Shown one piece after another: positions 22,418-34,162 of a DNA stretch of 64,000 nt. The position numbers and the translations under genes are program-made. This stretch comes from Psoroptes ovis (taxonomy: Eukaryota > Arthropoda > Arachnida > Sarcoptiformes > Psoroptidae): NCBI GenBank assembly GCA_002943765.1, contig PQWQ01000035.1:296001-360000 (forward strand), read 5' to 3'. Within the stretch, counting starts at the first letter, position 1. Every line of letters begins with the position of its first letter. Under the pieces are notes generated by a model. It saw nothing but the letters and a program-made list of their open reading frames with translations, had not been told where the DNA came from and made no database searches.

Positions 22418-23501
22418 AATATGTATTTACTATTTTAAATTGTAAATAAATGAAAATAGATGGAAAGCATATCCATCATAATTTATCTTCAAATTTTCGA
22501 ATCTGATATTTTTTATTTGATTTTATTGCATTTTGCCATTGATGCACTGAATTGAAGATGTTCAAGTTCACAAATGTTGATCATATTGATAATTGAATTT
22601 AGCATTTTAATGAAATTTTTCAAATTTCCGTAAATCCAAGATAATGTGGAACAATTTCTAATAATTTTCTCCATATTCGATTTACGACATTTCCACCATC
22701 AATTCGATAAATGGAAAATTTACGATATTTATCGATTCAAATTTGGCTATGATTTATGAATTTGATAAATTAATAATTAGATGTCAATTATTTCAAAATG
22801 GATTTTGGATTGTTTTGAATCAAAAATTGAATAAAGTTTCAATAAAATAATTGATTAATTTTTATGCTTTAAGTTCATGATTGATTAATGTAGCATCAAT
22901 TTGATTCAATGTTAGCTTCACTGTAAAGCATAAACATGAAATGAAAATTGATTTTGTTACCAACAATTTCAAATGGCGAATCGAAAGAGTTAACATTAAG
23001 GCCAAATAGCGAAGTGCGATATTAATTGAATTCAAAATGCACGTTCTCTTTAATTATTTTTTCATTGATCATTGAAAATACACGTAACTTTGAAATGCAA
23101 TTTTAAAAAATGAAAATTTCTTGGAATACATTATTAATATGATTTAAATGAAAAATATGTGAGTTTTCGTTTATGTAATCAATTTTCTTCAGTAAATGCT
23201 TATTACATGTTTAATTTATTAATACATTTGAATCGAATCAAAGAAGAATAAATGCATGATGCTGCATGAAAGAAGAGGAGAGAATATTGGCAAGTATGAA
23301 AATAAATAAATGTTGTTTTCGTGTGTATTCATAATAATAATTGAAAGATTCAACAGTGGACATTTCATATGCGTTTGATGTTTGTTTGTTTGTTCCTAGT
23401 ATGATCATCAATATCACATAATGGTCATTATTACATCGAAGGAACACGATGAAAAAGAAAAAGCGGATGAGTGGACATTCAAATTTGAATTTGTGAGGAA
23501 G

Positions 23502-23541
<40 letters not shown>

Positions 23542-23556
23542 CTAATACTAATAAAT
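23502..23556. repeat. (AAT)n microsatellite
   Basis: An imperfect run of AAT/ACT trinucleotides, about 18 units, interrupted by a few C substitutions. Confidence 0.85.
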
Positions 23557-23712
23557 GATAATAAAAGTTGCTGTTTCTGATTTTTGAATGTTCAAATGAA
23601 AATTTCTATCAAGAAATGAATAAAAATTAGAGAAGATGAAAAAGAACATAAATTCATTGAGATTTGATTCATCTGACAGCAGCAGGATCTTGGGAGTTTG
23701 AACAATTTCGGC

Positions 23713-23724
23713 GAATATAAAAAG
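23713..23724 (+). promoter_or_regulatory. TATA box of second cuticle gene
   Basis: GAATATAAAAAG, about 245 bp upstream of the ATG at 23962. This distance implies a longer 5' UTR than in the two sister genes, or an untranslated leader exon. Confidence 0.5.
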
Positions 23725-23961
23725 TCAAAGAAAATTTTTGTTTGATTCAATATTTTTAAATATTAATTTGTTCCAATTTGCAACATTCATTTGCTGTACG
23801 TGATTCGATCATTTGTTCGTGATAAAACACGTGATTTATTTCCGTTTTCAATTTTGTTCATTTTGAAACATTCAAATTTTTAATATCGGATTTATTTTCT
23901 TATCTCATTCCCAAACGATTAGTTTTTTGTTTGATCAAAATCAAGTAAAAGAAAAATCAAA

Positions 23962-24524
23962 ATGTTCAAGGTAATTAAATGATGATTTTATATTTCAATA
24001 CTAATTACTTATGATTGATTGGCTGGCTTATTACATTGTTCGCATGCCAAGCATTGATGGTCAAATGCGATCATATGCACAAGCGTCTATATTTATATCG
24101 GTTTATCATGGAAATCATATGATTTTTTTGTGAATTCATTGTGGCACTTGAAAATTGAGAAAAATAAATAAATGAATTAATTAATTAATTCTAATTTATT
24201 CATTTGAAGGAAATCGTCGTATTGACACTATGCATGGCATTCATTGCTGTCACATATTCGGCACCGACAGCTGAAGAAGAAGAGCGACCACATCCTTATA
24301 ATTTTGCATATGAAGAAAAAGACCAAAATTTCACCATCACCAGACAAGAAGAAATGGATGAACAAGGCACTGTCAAAGGCTCCTATTCATACATCGATCG
24401 TGATGGCATCTTCCGAACCGTCAACTATATCGCTGATGAAAATGGTTTCCGTGCTGCAGTACAATCAAATGAACCAGGTCTAACAAACAGTGCACCAGCT
24501 GCCGCTACAATCCAAATCAATTAA
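23962..24524 (+). CDS. RR-1 cuticle protein (chitin-binding type 4)
   Basis: Two exons: 23962-23970 (MFK) and 24210-24524, split by a 239-bp intron, giving 107 aa. Spliced signal peptide: MFKEIVVLTLCMAFIAVTYS. The RR-1 domain runs YNFAYEEKDQNFTITRQEE, GTVKGSYSYIDRDGIFRTVN, YIADENGFRAAV, followed by NEPGLTNSAPAAATIQIN. It is a close paralogue of the 15627-16035 gene on the other strand. A TTG just before the acceptor lets a longer frame be read, but no ATG is there, so the MFK exon is the sensible start. AATAAA at about 24629 is a plausible poly(A) signal. Confidence 0.93.
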
Positions 24525-25598
24525 GTGAAGCTTATTTTGAATCATATGAATCAGTCCAATTTTGTCCGATCAAAAAAACTAAACGAAAATTAATTTATTT
24601 TCCATGACTATCATTTTATCCCAAAAACAATAAACACATCTCACATTTTAATCATTTAAAATTGAATTTAAATGCAAATAATGCGTGTGCAGTGTATTTT
24701 GACATATTTAGTTATAATTCAATAATAATTGCAGCCATTTCCGGAAAAACGAAAAAAAAAATCCGAATGACCAAATCAAATCAGTGATATCGCTTTCGAT
24801 GATAAAAAGCGTGCGTTCAAAATTTTTCCACGCATTTTGCTTGATTTAAAATAAATTTCCATTTGTCGTGTCATCGTACAAAATAATCGAAATCAATTCA
24901 TAAACAAGATGTTATCGTGACAATAAAAATAAATTCAAAGATAACAACAAAATTACAAAATTTTCATTTTTTTTCTTTTGCACACATTCAAACCAAACAT
25001 CATGCTGATTATGCGATTCAAGGTTGAAATGTGGCATCTCAAAATGAATGTGATTGGTGATTGATTATTTCAAAATTTCTTTCAACTTTAAAGATGAGCT
25101 TATATCATTAACATTATCTAGATTGTGCCAACGTGTTGTCCATCGATAAATCTTTTAAAAATTGAAATTATGCTTTTGATGAACACTCATGGATTATACG
25201 CGCGTTTAGTTCGATTAAATTGATAATTATTCAATTAATATTGCCAAACAGTCATCATTTCATTTTCTTCATAAACAAAATCAATTATCATCATTTATTT
25301 TCATTTCTTTTTGTTCAATCTTTATTTTACTTGAGTGTCAAAAATCCTGAGCAGATGCTTTTGATGAACAAGATGTTCAAGTCAGACTTGCATGAATTAT
25401 ACTGACTAACTAATTTTATAAAATTTTAACGATCATTTATTAAGAAAATAGAAATAATCTTTTTCAATTTTATTTGGAATCCATAATGAATAATGTATTT
25501 ATTCAATCAAACTGATTGAAAATAAATAAAAATTACCCAACGTACATAAAAGAGTATAACATTAGAAACAATTATTTAAAATTAGTAGACAATTCTAT
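24525..25598. other. intergenic, no gene recognised
   Basis: 3' sequence of the plus-strand cuticle gene and of the minus-strand ARL6IP1 gene. A 61-codon frame at 25220-25405 has no recognisable content. Confidence 0.55.
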
Positions 25599-26317
25599 TT
25601 AATTAGATTTCTTCACTGTTTTCGATGATTTGGTTTGATTTTTTGAAATAGAGTTGTCATTTTTGGATGAATGGGTATCACACAATAATTTAAATTTCAT
25701 GATATAATTATTTGAATTATTAATTAACTTATGATGCGACATTCCCGGGTATAATGCTACAATCATCGTGATGACATATAACAGAAAAAGATTATGTATT
25801 TGTGTGCCGATCCATGCGATCAGCATCAATGATGTTAGCAATGTCGAATAGTATAATTTTATGTTTGAATATTTCCATGAAGATATCAAATAATATACTC
25901 TTTTGATATTTGACCAATTATCAACTATTTGTATGCAGATATGATTCAATAATTTTTCATCGTCATCATTCCATTTATTGGTTGATAACATTTCATTGAT
26001 GAATGGTAACAAAAAATCGATTATGGTCACAATAATGCCGATAAAACAACATTTGGATATGACTGGTATCTCGATTAACCAAATGCACCTTTTAAGAATC
26101 AAGACAATTGAAAAATTGTTATTCATATCAATTCAACTTACATGAATATAAGCGTTATAAATGTAAAAATACACGGTCCATAATATGATTTTTGCCAGAT
26201 TAAAATCGAATGAAGTCGCAGCACAACATTACGAATTGATGACAATTTTTCGTGTAAATATTTATAATCTTCACTTTCATTCAATTTGCAATTTGCATCT
26301 GTTTTGATGGTCGACAT
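25599..26317 (-). CDS. ARL6IP1: ARL6IP1, ER membrane-shaping protein
   Basis: Reticulon-like hairpin protein that shapes tubular ER. Two exons, 26142-26317 and 25599-26088, joined in phase within ...TLIFM/CIWLIEIP..., giving 221 aa (human about 203). Conserved blocks: the N-terminal helix before LIWQKSYYGPCIF, DFLLPF, STNKWNDDDEKLLNHIC, and the most diagnostic, IAWIGTQIHNLFLLYVI followed by LYPGM. Two paired hydrophobic hairpins are visible. The C-terminus is Lys/Ser rich (SSKTVKKSN). ATG 26317 (MSTIKT) is preferred; an in-frame ATG at 26359 would add 14 residues. It diverges from THOC2 across a short shared promoter. Confidence 0.9.
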
Positions 26318-26654
26318 GATTCGATCTGATTGTTTTTCAATTTGAAAATTTTTTAGCAAAACTTGATCGAATTTAAATATTTTTGGTATTCAAAAGAAAA
26401 ATAATTCATGGTCAAAATGTATTTCGATTGGCAGATTATCTTGATGACTAAAAAATCAAAAAAATAAAAAATAAACAAACCACATATCGATAGTATCGAC
26501 AAATGTGTTTTATTTTTGCGTCAAACGAACAAATTCTAATGAGTTCTAATATTCTTATGATTATTCATATCTGAATTAAATTTTATTTAGTTTTGTTCGG
26601 ACATCTTATTTCATTTGAATTGTAAAAATATAAATAAATCATAAATTGGATAGT
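26318..26654. promoter_or_regulatory. divergent promoter between ARL6IP1 and THOC2
   Basis: About 340 bp separates the two start codons. It holds a perfect TATCGATA palindrome at 26485-26492 followed by another TATCGA. TATCGATA is the Drosophila DRE core bound by DREF. That the same factor acts here is an inference. Confidence 0.55.
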
Positions 26655-29600
26655 ATGATTGACACAATGTCCGCACCGTCATTTGAATTAAAAGAAGATA
26701 ATAAAAATGAAATGTAGGTTTATTGAAATTATTTTTCAAATATGATTAATGAATAATAATAAATTGATATTTTCACATTTTCATAGCGTAAAACATTGCT
26801 TAACTCTGAAAGATGTCGATTCATTGCGGAAAATAATTTACGAAATCGGCATGCAAATTTTGAATGGCAACGTAATGGCTGATTTAGCTATCATGACATT
26901 CTACGAAATTATTGTATGTATAACTATTTAGTGATTCGACTAATAAATTTATCCATTTTTTACATATTCACTCAATCAGAAATCAAATGAACAAGTCACA
27001 AATATATTAATTGATGTAATAACCATATTAGACATTGAAAGTCAAACAATGGCCGATTTGGACCGAAAAAAACGAGAAAACTTTATAGAATTTCTTATGC
27101 TTGCCAATAATGTATGCATTGATTACTTATGATAGAATTTCGTAGAAATTTAATTGTTTTTTGTTTGCAGAATATAATCTCCGACTGGCTCCTTAAAGAA
27201 CGAATTGAATATAAAACACTGGCTGATGCAAAAGTGATTAATAATGAAAAATTTGCATCAAGCAAATTCATCAAATTGAAAACAAATTTATAGTAAGTTG
27301 TTTCATGATAATTTTTGAAACAATTGATTAATTGCTTGAATCCCACAGTTATAAACAACAAAAATTCAATCTGTTCCGTGAAGAGAATGAAGGTTACAGC
27401 AAATTATTCACTGAATTATGTCAAGATGGACAATTTGACGCTGAAATTATGCTCAAAAAAATTGAATCATTGATTGGTTGCTTTAATCTAGACCCGAATC
27501 GCTGCTTAGACGTGATTCTTGAATGCTTTGAAAAGCGTCTACATCTCGAAAATTCATTTGTTGGATTAATTAGAAAATTTTCATATAACCCAGTCACATT
27601 GAATCATATATTAGCATTCAAATTCAGCTTCTACCATGACGTGAGTTGATTTTTGTTGTAATATTTGATTGGAGACATTCAAAATTTTTCTTTTGTTAGA
27701 CTGAAAATGAAATAAATGAATGTCCATCCTCGTTGTATGATGTTACAGCATTATTAATACAAAATGAGCTCATACAAACCGAAAATCTTTATCCATATTT
27801 GTTACCGACTGATACTAAAATGTGTGATGAGTATCGAAATGAATTGAATGAAGCAAAAAATTTTCAGAGAAAAATTTCAGCCATTTTATCTGTCGAAGGA
27901 GCTAAATTCGATGATATCGATGTGTTTGAAGATGTTCGAGACAGAAATATTGGTCATAATCAAAAACTTGGCATCATTTTAGCGCTAATCAAAATAGGCG
28001 ATTGGCCGAATGCTTTGAAATTAATGCAAATGTTACCAGAAAATTATGCCATCTCATATCCAGATATTGGCGGTGCTTTGAGTCGATTAATACATTATCA
28101 AATTGGTCCTTTGTATAAACGAATGTCCACATTGCCACCAGTATTATCTAAATCCATTCGCTTACCTGAAGAAAATTTTTCATTAAAACCAATCGATGAT
28201 TTTGATGAATTTAAGACTAAAATAATGCCCATGTTATTTCATTTTGGTCCTTATCTTTATCGTGATACATTACTAATGACAAAATTATTGCGAATATTGC
28301 GTTTACAATTACAAACTAATTTTGATGACTTTCGTTACGATGTTATCAGCCTCTTGAATGTGACAATTTTGCCATCTTTTTCGCTGATCGAAAGTAATTC
28401 AGCTTTAAGTGAAGAATTATGGTCATTGATGAGATTATTCCCTTATAATGAACGTTTTCTTCTGTATAATATTTGGAAGACTGAACCAACAAATCCATTA
28501 CTGATCAAAATGAAATTTTTCACAATGCGTCGCATCAAATACATTATGAAACGGATTAGCAAAGATAAAGATAGTATTAAACAATCTGGCAGATCGATCG
28601 GTAAATTGAGCCATTCAAATCCAACATTTTTATTGGAATATGTAAGTTGATGGAATTTCTGACAAAACATTAATCATTTTTCAATCAATTCTTCAAGGTA
28701 CTTGGTCATATACAATCATATGATAATCTGATTGGACCAGTTGTTGATTCGCTGAAATATCTGTCATCAGTTTCATATGATGTATTATTATTTTGTATAA
28801 TTGAAATATTGTCCAATCCTTCACGTGAACATTCAAAACATGAAGGTACTAGTATTTCTCAATGGCTGCTCAGTTTAGCAAATTTTTGTGGATCTGTCAT
28901 CAAAAAATATCAAATCGAATTGCCTGGTTTGTTACAATTTGTTGCCAATCAACTTAAACTAGGAAAATGTTTGGATTTATTGATTTTGAAAGAAATTGTT
29001 CAAAAAATGACTGGCATCGAAACATCAGAAGAAATGACCGATGAACAATTAGAAGCAATGAGTGGTGGTGAATTATTGCGAACTGAAGGTGGATCATTTA
29101 ATCAAATCAGAAATATCAAAAAATCGACCATCAGATTGAAAGAAGCATTACTGGAAAATAATCTGGCAATGCCTTTGTGTATATTGATGGCACAGCAGCG
29201 AAATTGTATTGTGTTTCGAAGTGAAAATACACACTTGAAATTGATTGGCAAATTATATGATCATTGTCAAGAAACATTGATTCAATATGGAAATTTTCTG
29301 TCCAACGCATTGACCATTGATGATTACAAACGTAGATTGCCTCCATTGGAAGAATTACTGCAAAATTATCATCTAAGTCCTGATGTTACATTTTTTCTTA
29401 TTAGACCTAAAATAAGTCACGATATCACATCTGTATATGAAGAATTGATTTCGCAAAGCACTACTGACAATAATGAACAATCAACCCAATCTTCTTTTGA
29501 ATGTTTTAATCGAGCCACAGAAATGGTTTTGAATCCTATGATCGAATCGATCAAATCCACATTAACCACTCAAAAAATTGATTTAAAGTATGTTTATTTT

Positions 29601-31636
29601 TATAAATTAATTATTTGAAAATTATTAATTGTTCATTGATTTAGTACTAGATTTTTCATCAGTTTTTGGACATTGACTATGTATGACTTGGAAGTGCCAG
29701 AAAAAAGTTATCAGCGCGAAAGAAATAAAATAAATCAACAAATACAAATACTTGATGATAATAAAGATGTGATGAATAAAAAACGTAAAGAAAAAGATCG
29801 ATTAGTAAGTTTGATGAATAAATTAAGTAATGAAGCTCAACAACAGAATGAGCATGTGGCTAAAATAATGAATCGTTTGGAGAATGAAAAAAAATATTGG
29901 TTCAACTCAACTGTCAACAAAATAGATATGACAACCAATTTTCTTCAACACTGTTTGATACCTCGTTGCAAATTCACAGCATTAGATGCATTGTATTGTG
30001 CCAAATTCGTTCATTTTCTGCATTGTTTGAAGACACCGAATTTTTCGACATTAATATGTTTAGATCGTATTTTTTATGATATTTCCAATACAATGAGTTC
30101 ATGCACCGAAAATGAAGCCAATCATTATGGAAGATTTTTATGTGCCATTTTAGCAATTGTTATGAGATGGCATCAAGACATTAAAATATTCGAAATGGAA
30201 TGTGTCAAATATCCTGGATTTGTAACCAAATTCACCGAAAAAGATCCTGTTCATATTGATTATGAATCATATCGTCATGTTTGCCACAAATGGCATTATC
30301 GTTTGACCAAAGCATTCATTCTCTGCCTTGATTCAAGTGATTACATACAAATTAGAAATTCATTGATTGTTTTGACAAAATTACTACCTCACTTTCCTGT
30401 GATGATAAGTTTTGCACAAGCTATCGAACGTCGATTAGATAAAATACGTAATGAAGAAAAAGAAAAACGGCCAGATTTATTCGCACTTGCTACTGGATAT
30501 TCTGGACAATTAAAATCTCGTAAAGGCACATTCATACCTGAAAGTGAATTCCACGAAAAAGAAAATAAAAAAATTCAAACTTCGAAAAATCAAACGCAGA
30601 AAGAGTCAACTAACAACAGCAACAATAATAATAATAATGGCGATAATTGTAGTAATAATCACCTTAATCAACCATCTCAAACACCAAAATCATCTGGTTC
30701 AATATCCAATGAAAATAATAATAATAATAATAATAATAATAGAAAAGAATCACATCGTAATGATGAATCATCGAAGAGTATAAGCTCAAATAATAAGACC
30801 AATAGAAATAGTTCATCAAATAAATCATCGAATCGAAATGCTGATTCCGAATCGGAGTTATCTTCATCAAGAAAGTATAAAACATCAGATCAACCAAGAT
30901 CAAGGAAATCTGAGGAAAAATTTATCAATTTTGATGCGAATAGATCATTTAGTCATGGTTGTAGTAGTAACGATAATAACAATAGTAACACTAATAATTC
31001 CTCATCTGTTAAAGAACCATCAACAATAATATCACTGAAAAATGAATCAAGAACATCAACATCAAGATCTAATTCACCGAAACGTAATAGTATTAATAAT
31101 GAATATCGCAAAGAAGAAAATATTGATAATAATCATGACCATCGTAAACGTAAAATTGAATCCATTTCGTCACGTGTCTCATCTGAACGTGATAATAGAA
31201 TGAATTCAAGTAGTGAAAAACGTTTTAAAGAATCATCCGAATCGATAGACTCACATCAATCATCATCGTCACATCATCAAACAAGATCTTCGCATGATAA
31301 ACGATCTTCACTGAGAAAGAGACAGGTTTGAGCATGAATTTCTGTTTAATTTATGACTTTCATCTTGGATTCATTTAACTTTCAGAACAAAGATTCACCA
31401 TCATCAACAGTTCAAGAGGTATCATCATCTCATTTGATCAAATCAACAGCATCAATGCGAAAAACAAAAAATGATTCCAGCAGAAAGGTATTTTTATTAT
31501 TTTATTCAAAAATTTTATTAATTATTTATTTATATCTCAGAATGTCATTGATACTCCTAGCTCAAGCAGTAAACGACAATCATCATCATCATCATCATCA
31601 TCAAAATCATCAAGAAGTCATAAAAATAATCAATAA
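26655..31636 (+). CDS. THOC2: THO complex subunit 2
   Basis: Largest subunit of the THO/TREX complex, which couples transcription to nuclear mRNA export. Ten exons: 26655-26713, 26787-26913, 26980-27111, 27171-27292, 27349-27640, 27700-28641, 28698-29587, 29645-31325, 31386-31487 and 31541-31636, all in phase, giving 1480 aa (human about 1593). Family blocks: LYDVTALLIQNELI, FSLKPIDDFDEFK, LGHIQSYDNLIGPVVDSLKY, SQWLLSLANFCG, FWTLTMYDLEVPEKSYQRE and MRWHQDIKIFEMEC. The last ~300 residues are low complexity, rich in Ser, Asn, Arg and Lys, with AAT/AAC repeats coding Asn runs, and end in a Ser-rich stretch SSSKSSRSHKNNQ. The stop is 16 bp from the RPP30 stop on the other strand, so the 3' UTRs must overlap. 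Confidence 0.94.
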
Positions 31637-31652
31637 TTGATTCATTTTCCAA

Positions 31653-32923
31653 CTATGATTTGGCTCTTTTGTTATTTATTTGGACTGATAATTCTGGCTG
31701 CAGACGTTTTAAATTTTTGAATTGACCAATTTTTATTTGTTGTAAATCATCATCACCAAAATCGTTGAACTTATCATCAATTTCACATAATTCATCGTAA
31801 ATAATACCATCATTATTATGTTTATGGTCGATTAAATTGTCGTTTTCGATAATATTTACAATGCTTGAATTTATGTTTTGCCGTAATTCTGCACATACAA
31901 ACAATCTTAAAAGTAATTGTATTCAATTAAAATCAAATGTCAATTTACCTGAATGTTGAATGACTTTGAGTGGGTTTTTGAAAACAGCATTTTTACATTG
32001 ATGTTCTTGTAAACCAAATAAGAGACCGCTGCTTGATAAATTATAAAATAAATTATTATTCATAATGAATTTGTTTACTTACATATAAGTGACATCACGT
32101 GGTGATCGAATATTGTTGACAATACTTGTACCACTTGAGAGAATTATGTTCTGAAAATGAAATATTTAAATTCAATTGAAATCAAGTTCAATGACGAACC
32201 TTGGATCTCGTTTTATCGACCAACATTTGTCCGAATGCGATTGTTTGTCGACGAAGTGCTGAACTTGTTAAACAATTTGAATAATTGATTTCGATGCCTA
32301 TATTTTTCGAAATAGGCTTAGGTGTTCAGATAAAACCAAATGAATGAGAATAATAAATAATTTTAGTTTTAATTCTAATCAATTCTAATTTACCAATGAA
32401 AAGTTTGCTTTTTTGATCATATTTACATGTGCAGCATCGATGGTTGAAAATGTGAGAATGTCAAATTCAAAATTTCCACTGTTTAAATAATTAAGAATTT
32501 TCTCATTCATTGGTTCAATGGCTAATAGGTCATAATGCTTCAGGTTTTCATTTTTAGACTGCCAAAAAGAAGGAATTGTATTAGTGTCTGATGGTCAAAA
32601 TATTCTACCAACAAACCATGTGAAATAAATTACTTGAATCTTCAATTTTTACAGTCAAACGTTTTGATATTTTAATATTTTTATTTTCCGTCTCAAATTT
32701 TAGAATTGGTGGCACGGGAATCTTACAATCTTTATTGGTGAATGTTATTTGAACTGATAATGCTATTTGTTTGTATTTGACTATATGTTTGAGAAAATCA
32801 TTGTAAAAATATTTATAAAAAAGAATCATTATGTTACTTACATTGATGGCAACATTCAATCAAATCAGTGATTGATTTATCAAGATTAAATCCATCATCA
32901 TAAATCACAAGATTCAAATCCAT
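31653..32923 (-). CDS. RPP30: ribonuclease P/MRP protein subunit p30
   Basis: Protein subunit of nuclear RNase P (tRNA 5' maturation) and RNase MRP, with a TIM-barrel fold. Seven exons: 32842-32923, 32617-32762, 32394-32558, 32200-32316, 32083-32150, 31949-32028 and 31653-31888, giving 297 aa (human 268). It is hard to see in single frames because each exon is short. The spliced chain shows KISKRLTVKIED, YDLLAIEPMNEKILNYL, FDILTFSTID, IGIEINYSNCL, LRRQTIAFGQMLVD, KNIILSSG, IRSPRDVTY and GLLFGLQEHQCKNAV, the last three regions being the most diagnostic. The C-terminal ~70 residues are an acidic, then basic tail. At exon 6 a CAG acceptor at 32028 is preferred over AAG four bases upstream because it gives IGLLFG. 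It shares a 131-bp promoter with MRPL28. Confidence 0.88.
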
Positions 32924-33054
32924 CTTTCAAATTCAATTGCGAAACATGTGCGCTAATGTAAACATGTATCGATTTAATCGATATTTTTTGACAAAATTTC
33001 ATGCTTTTTAAAAATCAGCTGAAAACCTGGTCAAATTCGAAACTGTGATTAACA
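32924..33054. promoter_or_regulatory. divergent promoter between RPP30 and MRPL28
   Basis: Only 131 bp lies between the two ATGs. It contains TATCGATTTAATCGATA at 32967-32983, an inverted pair of ATCGAT sites around a 3-bp centre, similar to the DRE-like site in the ARL6IP1/THOC2 promoter. No TATA box is evident. Confidence 0.6.
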
Positions 33055-34162
33055 ATGGTCAGATACGGAAGAATACCATCATGGTCATTTCCAAACATAA
33101 CATCAAGATTACCGGATCATTATTATCGTCATCGGCAAGAATTGACTAAGCCTTCGGAACGTGTGCATGATCGGCCAGTACCGACAGATTTCTTAGATTT
33201 CAAATATAAGGATGAACTATCAAAACCGTAAGATTAATGAGAGATTAAAAGCTTCAATTTTATGCTCATTTATTTCTTTTAGTGTACGTGTGCCTGATGT
33301 TCCGATACCAGTTATGTATCCTAAAGAAGCCGATTTTGGTTTATGGGGAGGTGAAGGTATTGTAAAAGGTTATGTGAAACCAAGGAAATATTTTCAAGCT
33401 GGTTGGCCGTGAGTTTCAAAGTGATGTATTCTTTCCAATTGAATAATTTACTTTTTTTCAGCCGACCAAAGTATTGGTTTCCAAATTTAAAGCAAGTGGT
33501 TGTTTATAGTGAAATATTGGAAAAACATTTTCAAATAATTTGTACGAAACGTACATTGACTTTGATCGATGATCATCATGGTTTTGATAATTATATTCTC
33601 CGATCTAATATACAAGATTTGAAATCGCAATTAGCGCTTGCTTTACGACGTCTAATGTTATTGAGATTAGCACGTAAAGATTTTGATGATAAAATTTATG
33701 AAAAAGAAATGCTGGAAAAATATGGCGATTGTGTTATACCTGTGAGTTGTTTAATTTGATCTCTTCTTGAATGTCATTCATAATTCTTATTAATATCAAA
33801 GTTGGAAGAAGCAGAATGGTTCGGTCTATCAGTACAACAAGCATTGACAAGACATAAGATTTTGGCCGCCAAAGAAGCTGAATCGATGCCTTTAAAATAT
33901 GAATTGGCCAATAAATTATTACATGATCTACAAAGTAATTCAGATCATTATTTCTTTGCTTCTAAATTATCTCATTTCTTTTCTCCGTTTCCATAGATCC
34001 ACCATCGGCACCTGTCGAAGATGGCAATGAGCCGACCAAGTCCACAGGGTATTATTTTATGATAAAATATCTGTTTGTATTAAATTGTAAAATTTTCATC
34101 CTTTTTTCAGATGGTTAAATAAGATCAAATCAGCATTTGGTAAATCATCAACAGCAAAATGA
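33055..34162 (+). CDS. MRPL28: mitochondrial large-subunit ribosomal protein bL28m
   Basis: Component of the mitochondrial 39S ribosomal subunit. Six exons: 33055-33227, 33283-33408, 33462-33741, 33802-33934, 33997-34048 and 34111-34162, giving 271 aa (human 256). Conserved blocks: SRLPDHYYRH, VPDVPIPVMYP, GLWGGEGIVKGYV, YSEILEKHFQI, TKRTLTLIDDHHGFDNYIL, LKSQLALALRRLMLLRLAR, IPLEEAEWFGLSVQQAL and LKYELANKLLHDLQ. The N-terminal MVRYGRIPSW is basic, as expected for mitochondrial import. The short last two exons add a family-variable tail ending KIKSAFGKSSTAK. Confidence 0.93.

Larger units (their letters stand above)
18125..22422 (+). mobile_element. Ty1/copia LTR retrotransposon, with target duplication
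   Basis: The outer bounds are a 5-bp direct repeat AATAT at 18125-18129 and 22418-22422, the expected target duplication. The element proper is 18130-22417: a short 5' LTR, a primer-binding site, one gag-pol frame, a G-rich polypurine tract (TGGGGGGAA, 22141-22149) and a full 3' LTR. The stretch shared by the two LTRs (about 122 bp) looks identical, so the insertion is recent. The 5' LTR lacks about 143 bp of U3. The coding frame has no stop or frameshift. The gag end is visibly richer in G+C than the surrounding DNA. Confidence 0.93.
22423..23961. other. spacer upstream of the second cuticle gene
   Basis: AT-rich. It holds a microsatellite and the TATA box listed separately. No reading frame of interest. 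Confidence 0.55.

Noticed and set aside
33962..33996. Read-through end of MRPL28 exon 4 (frame continuing to FFSPFP)
   Set aside because: A GT donor at 33935 joined to 33997 and 34111 gives a longer, in-phase C-terminus; the read-through is intron sequence.
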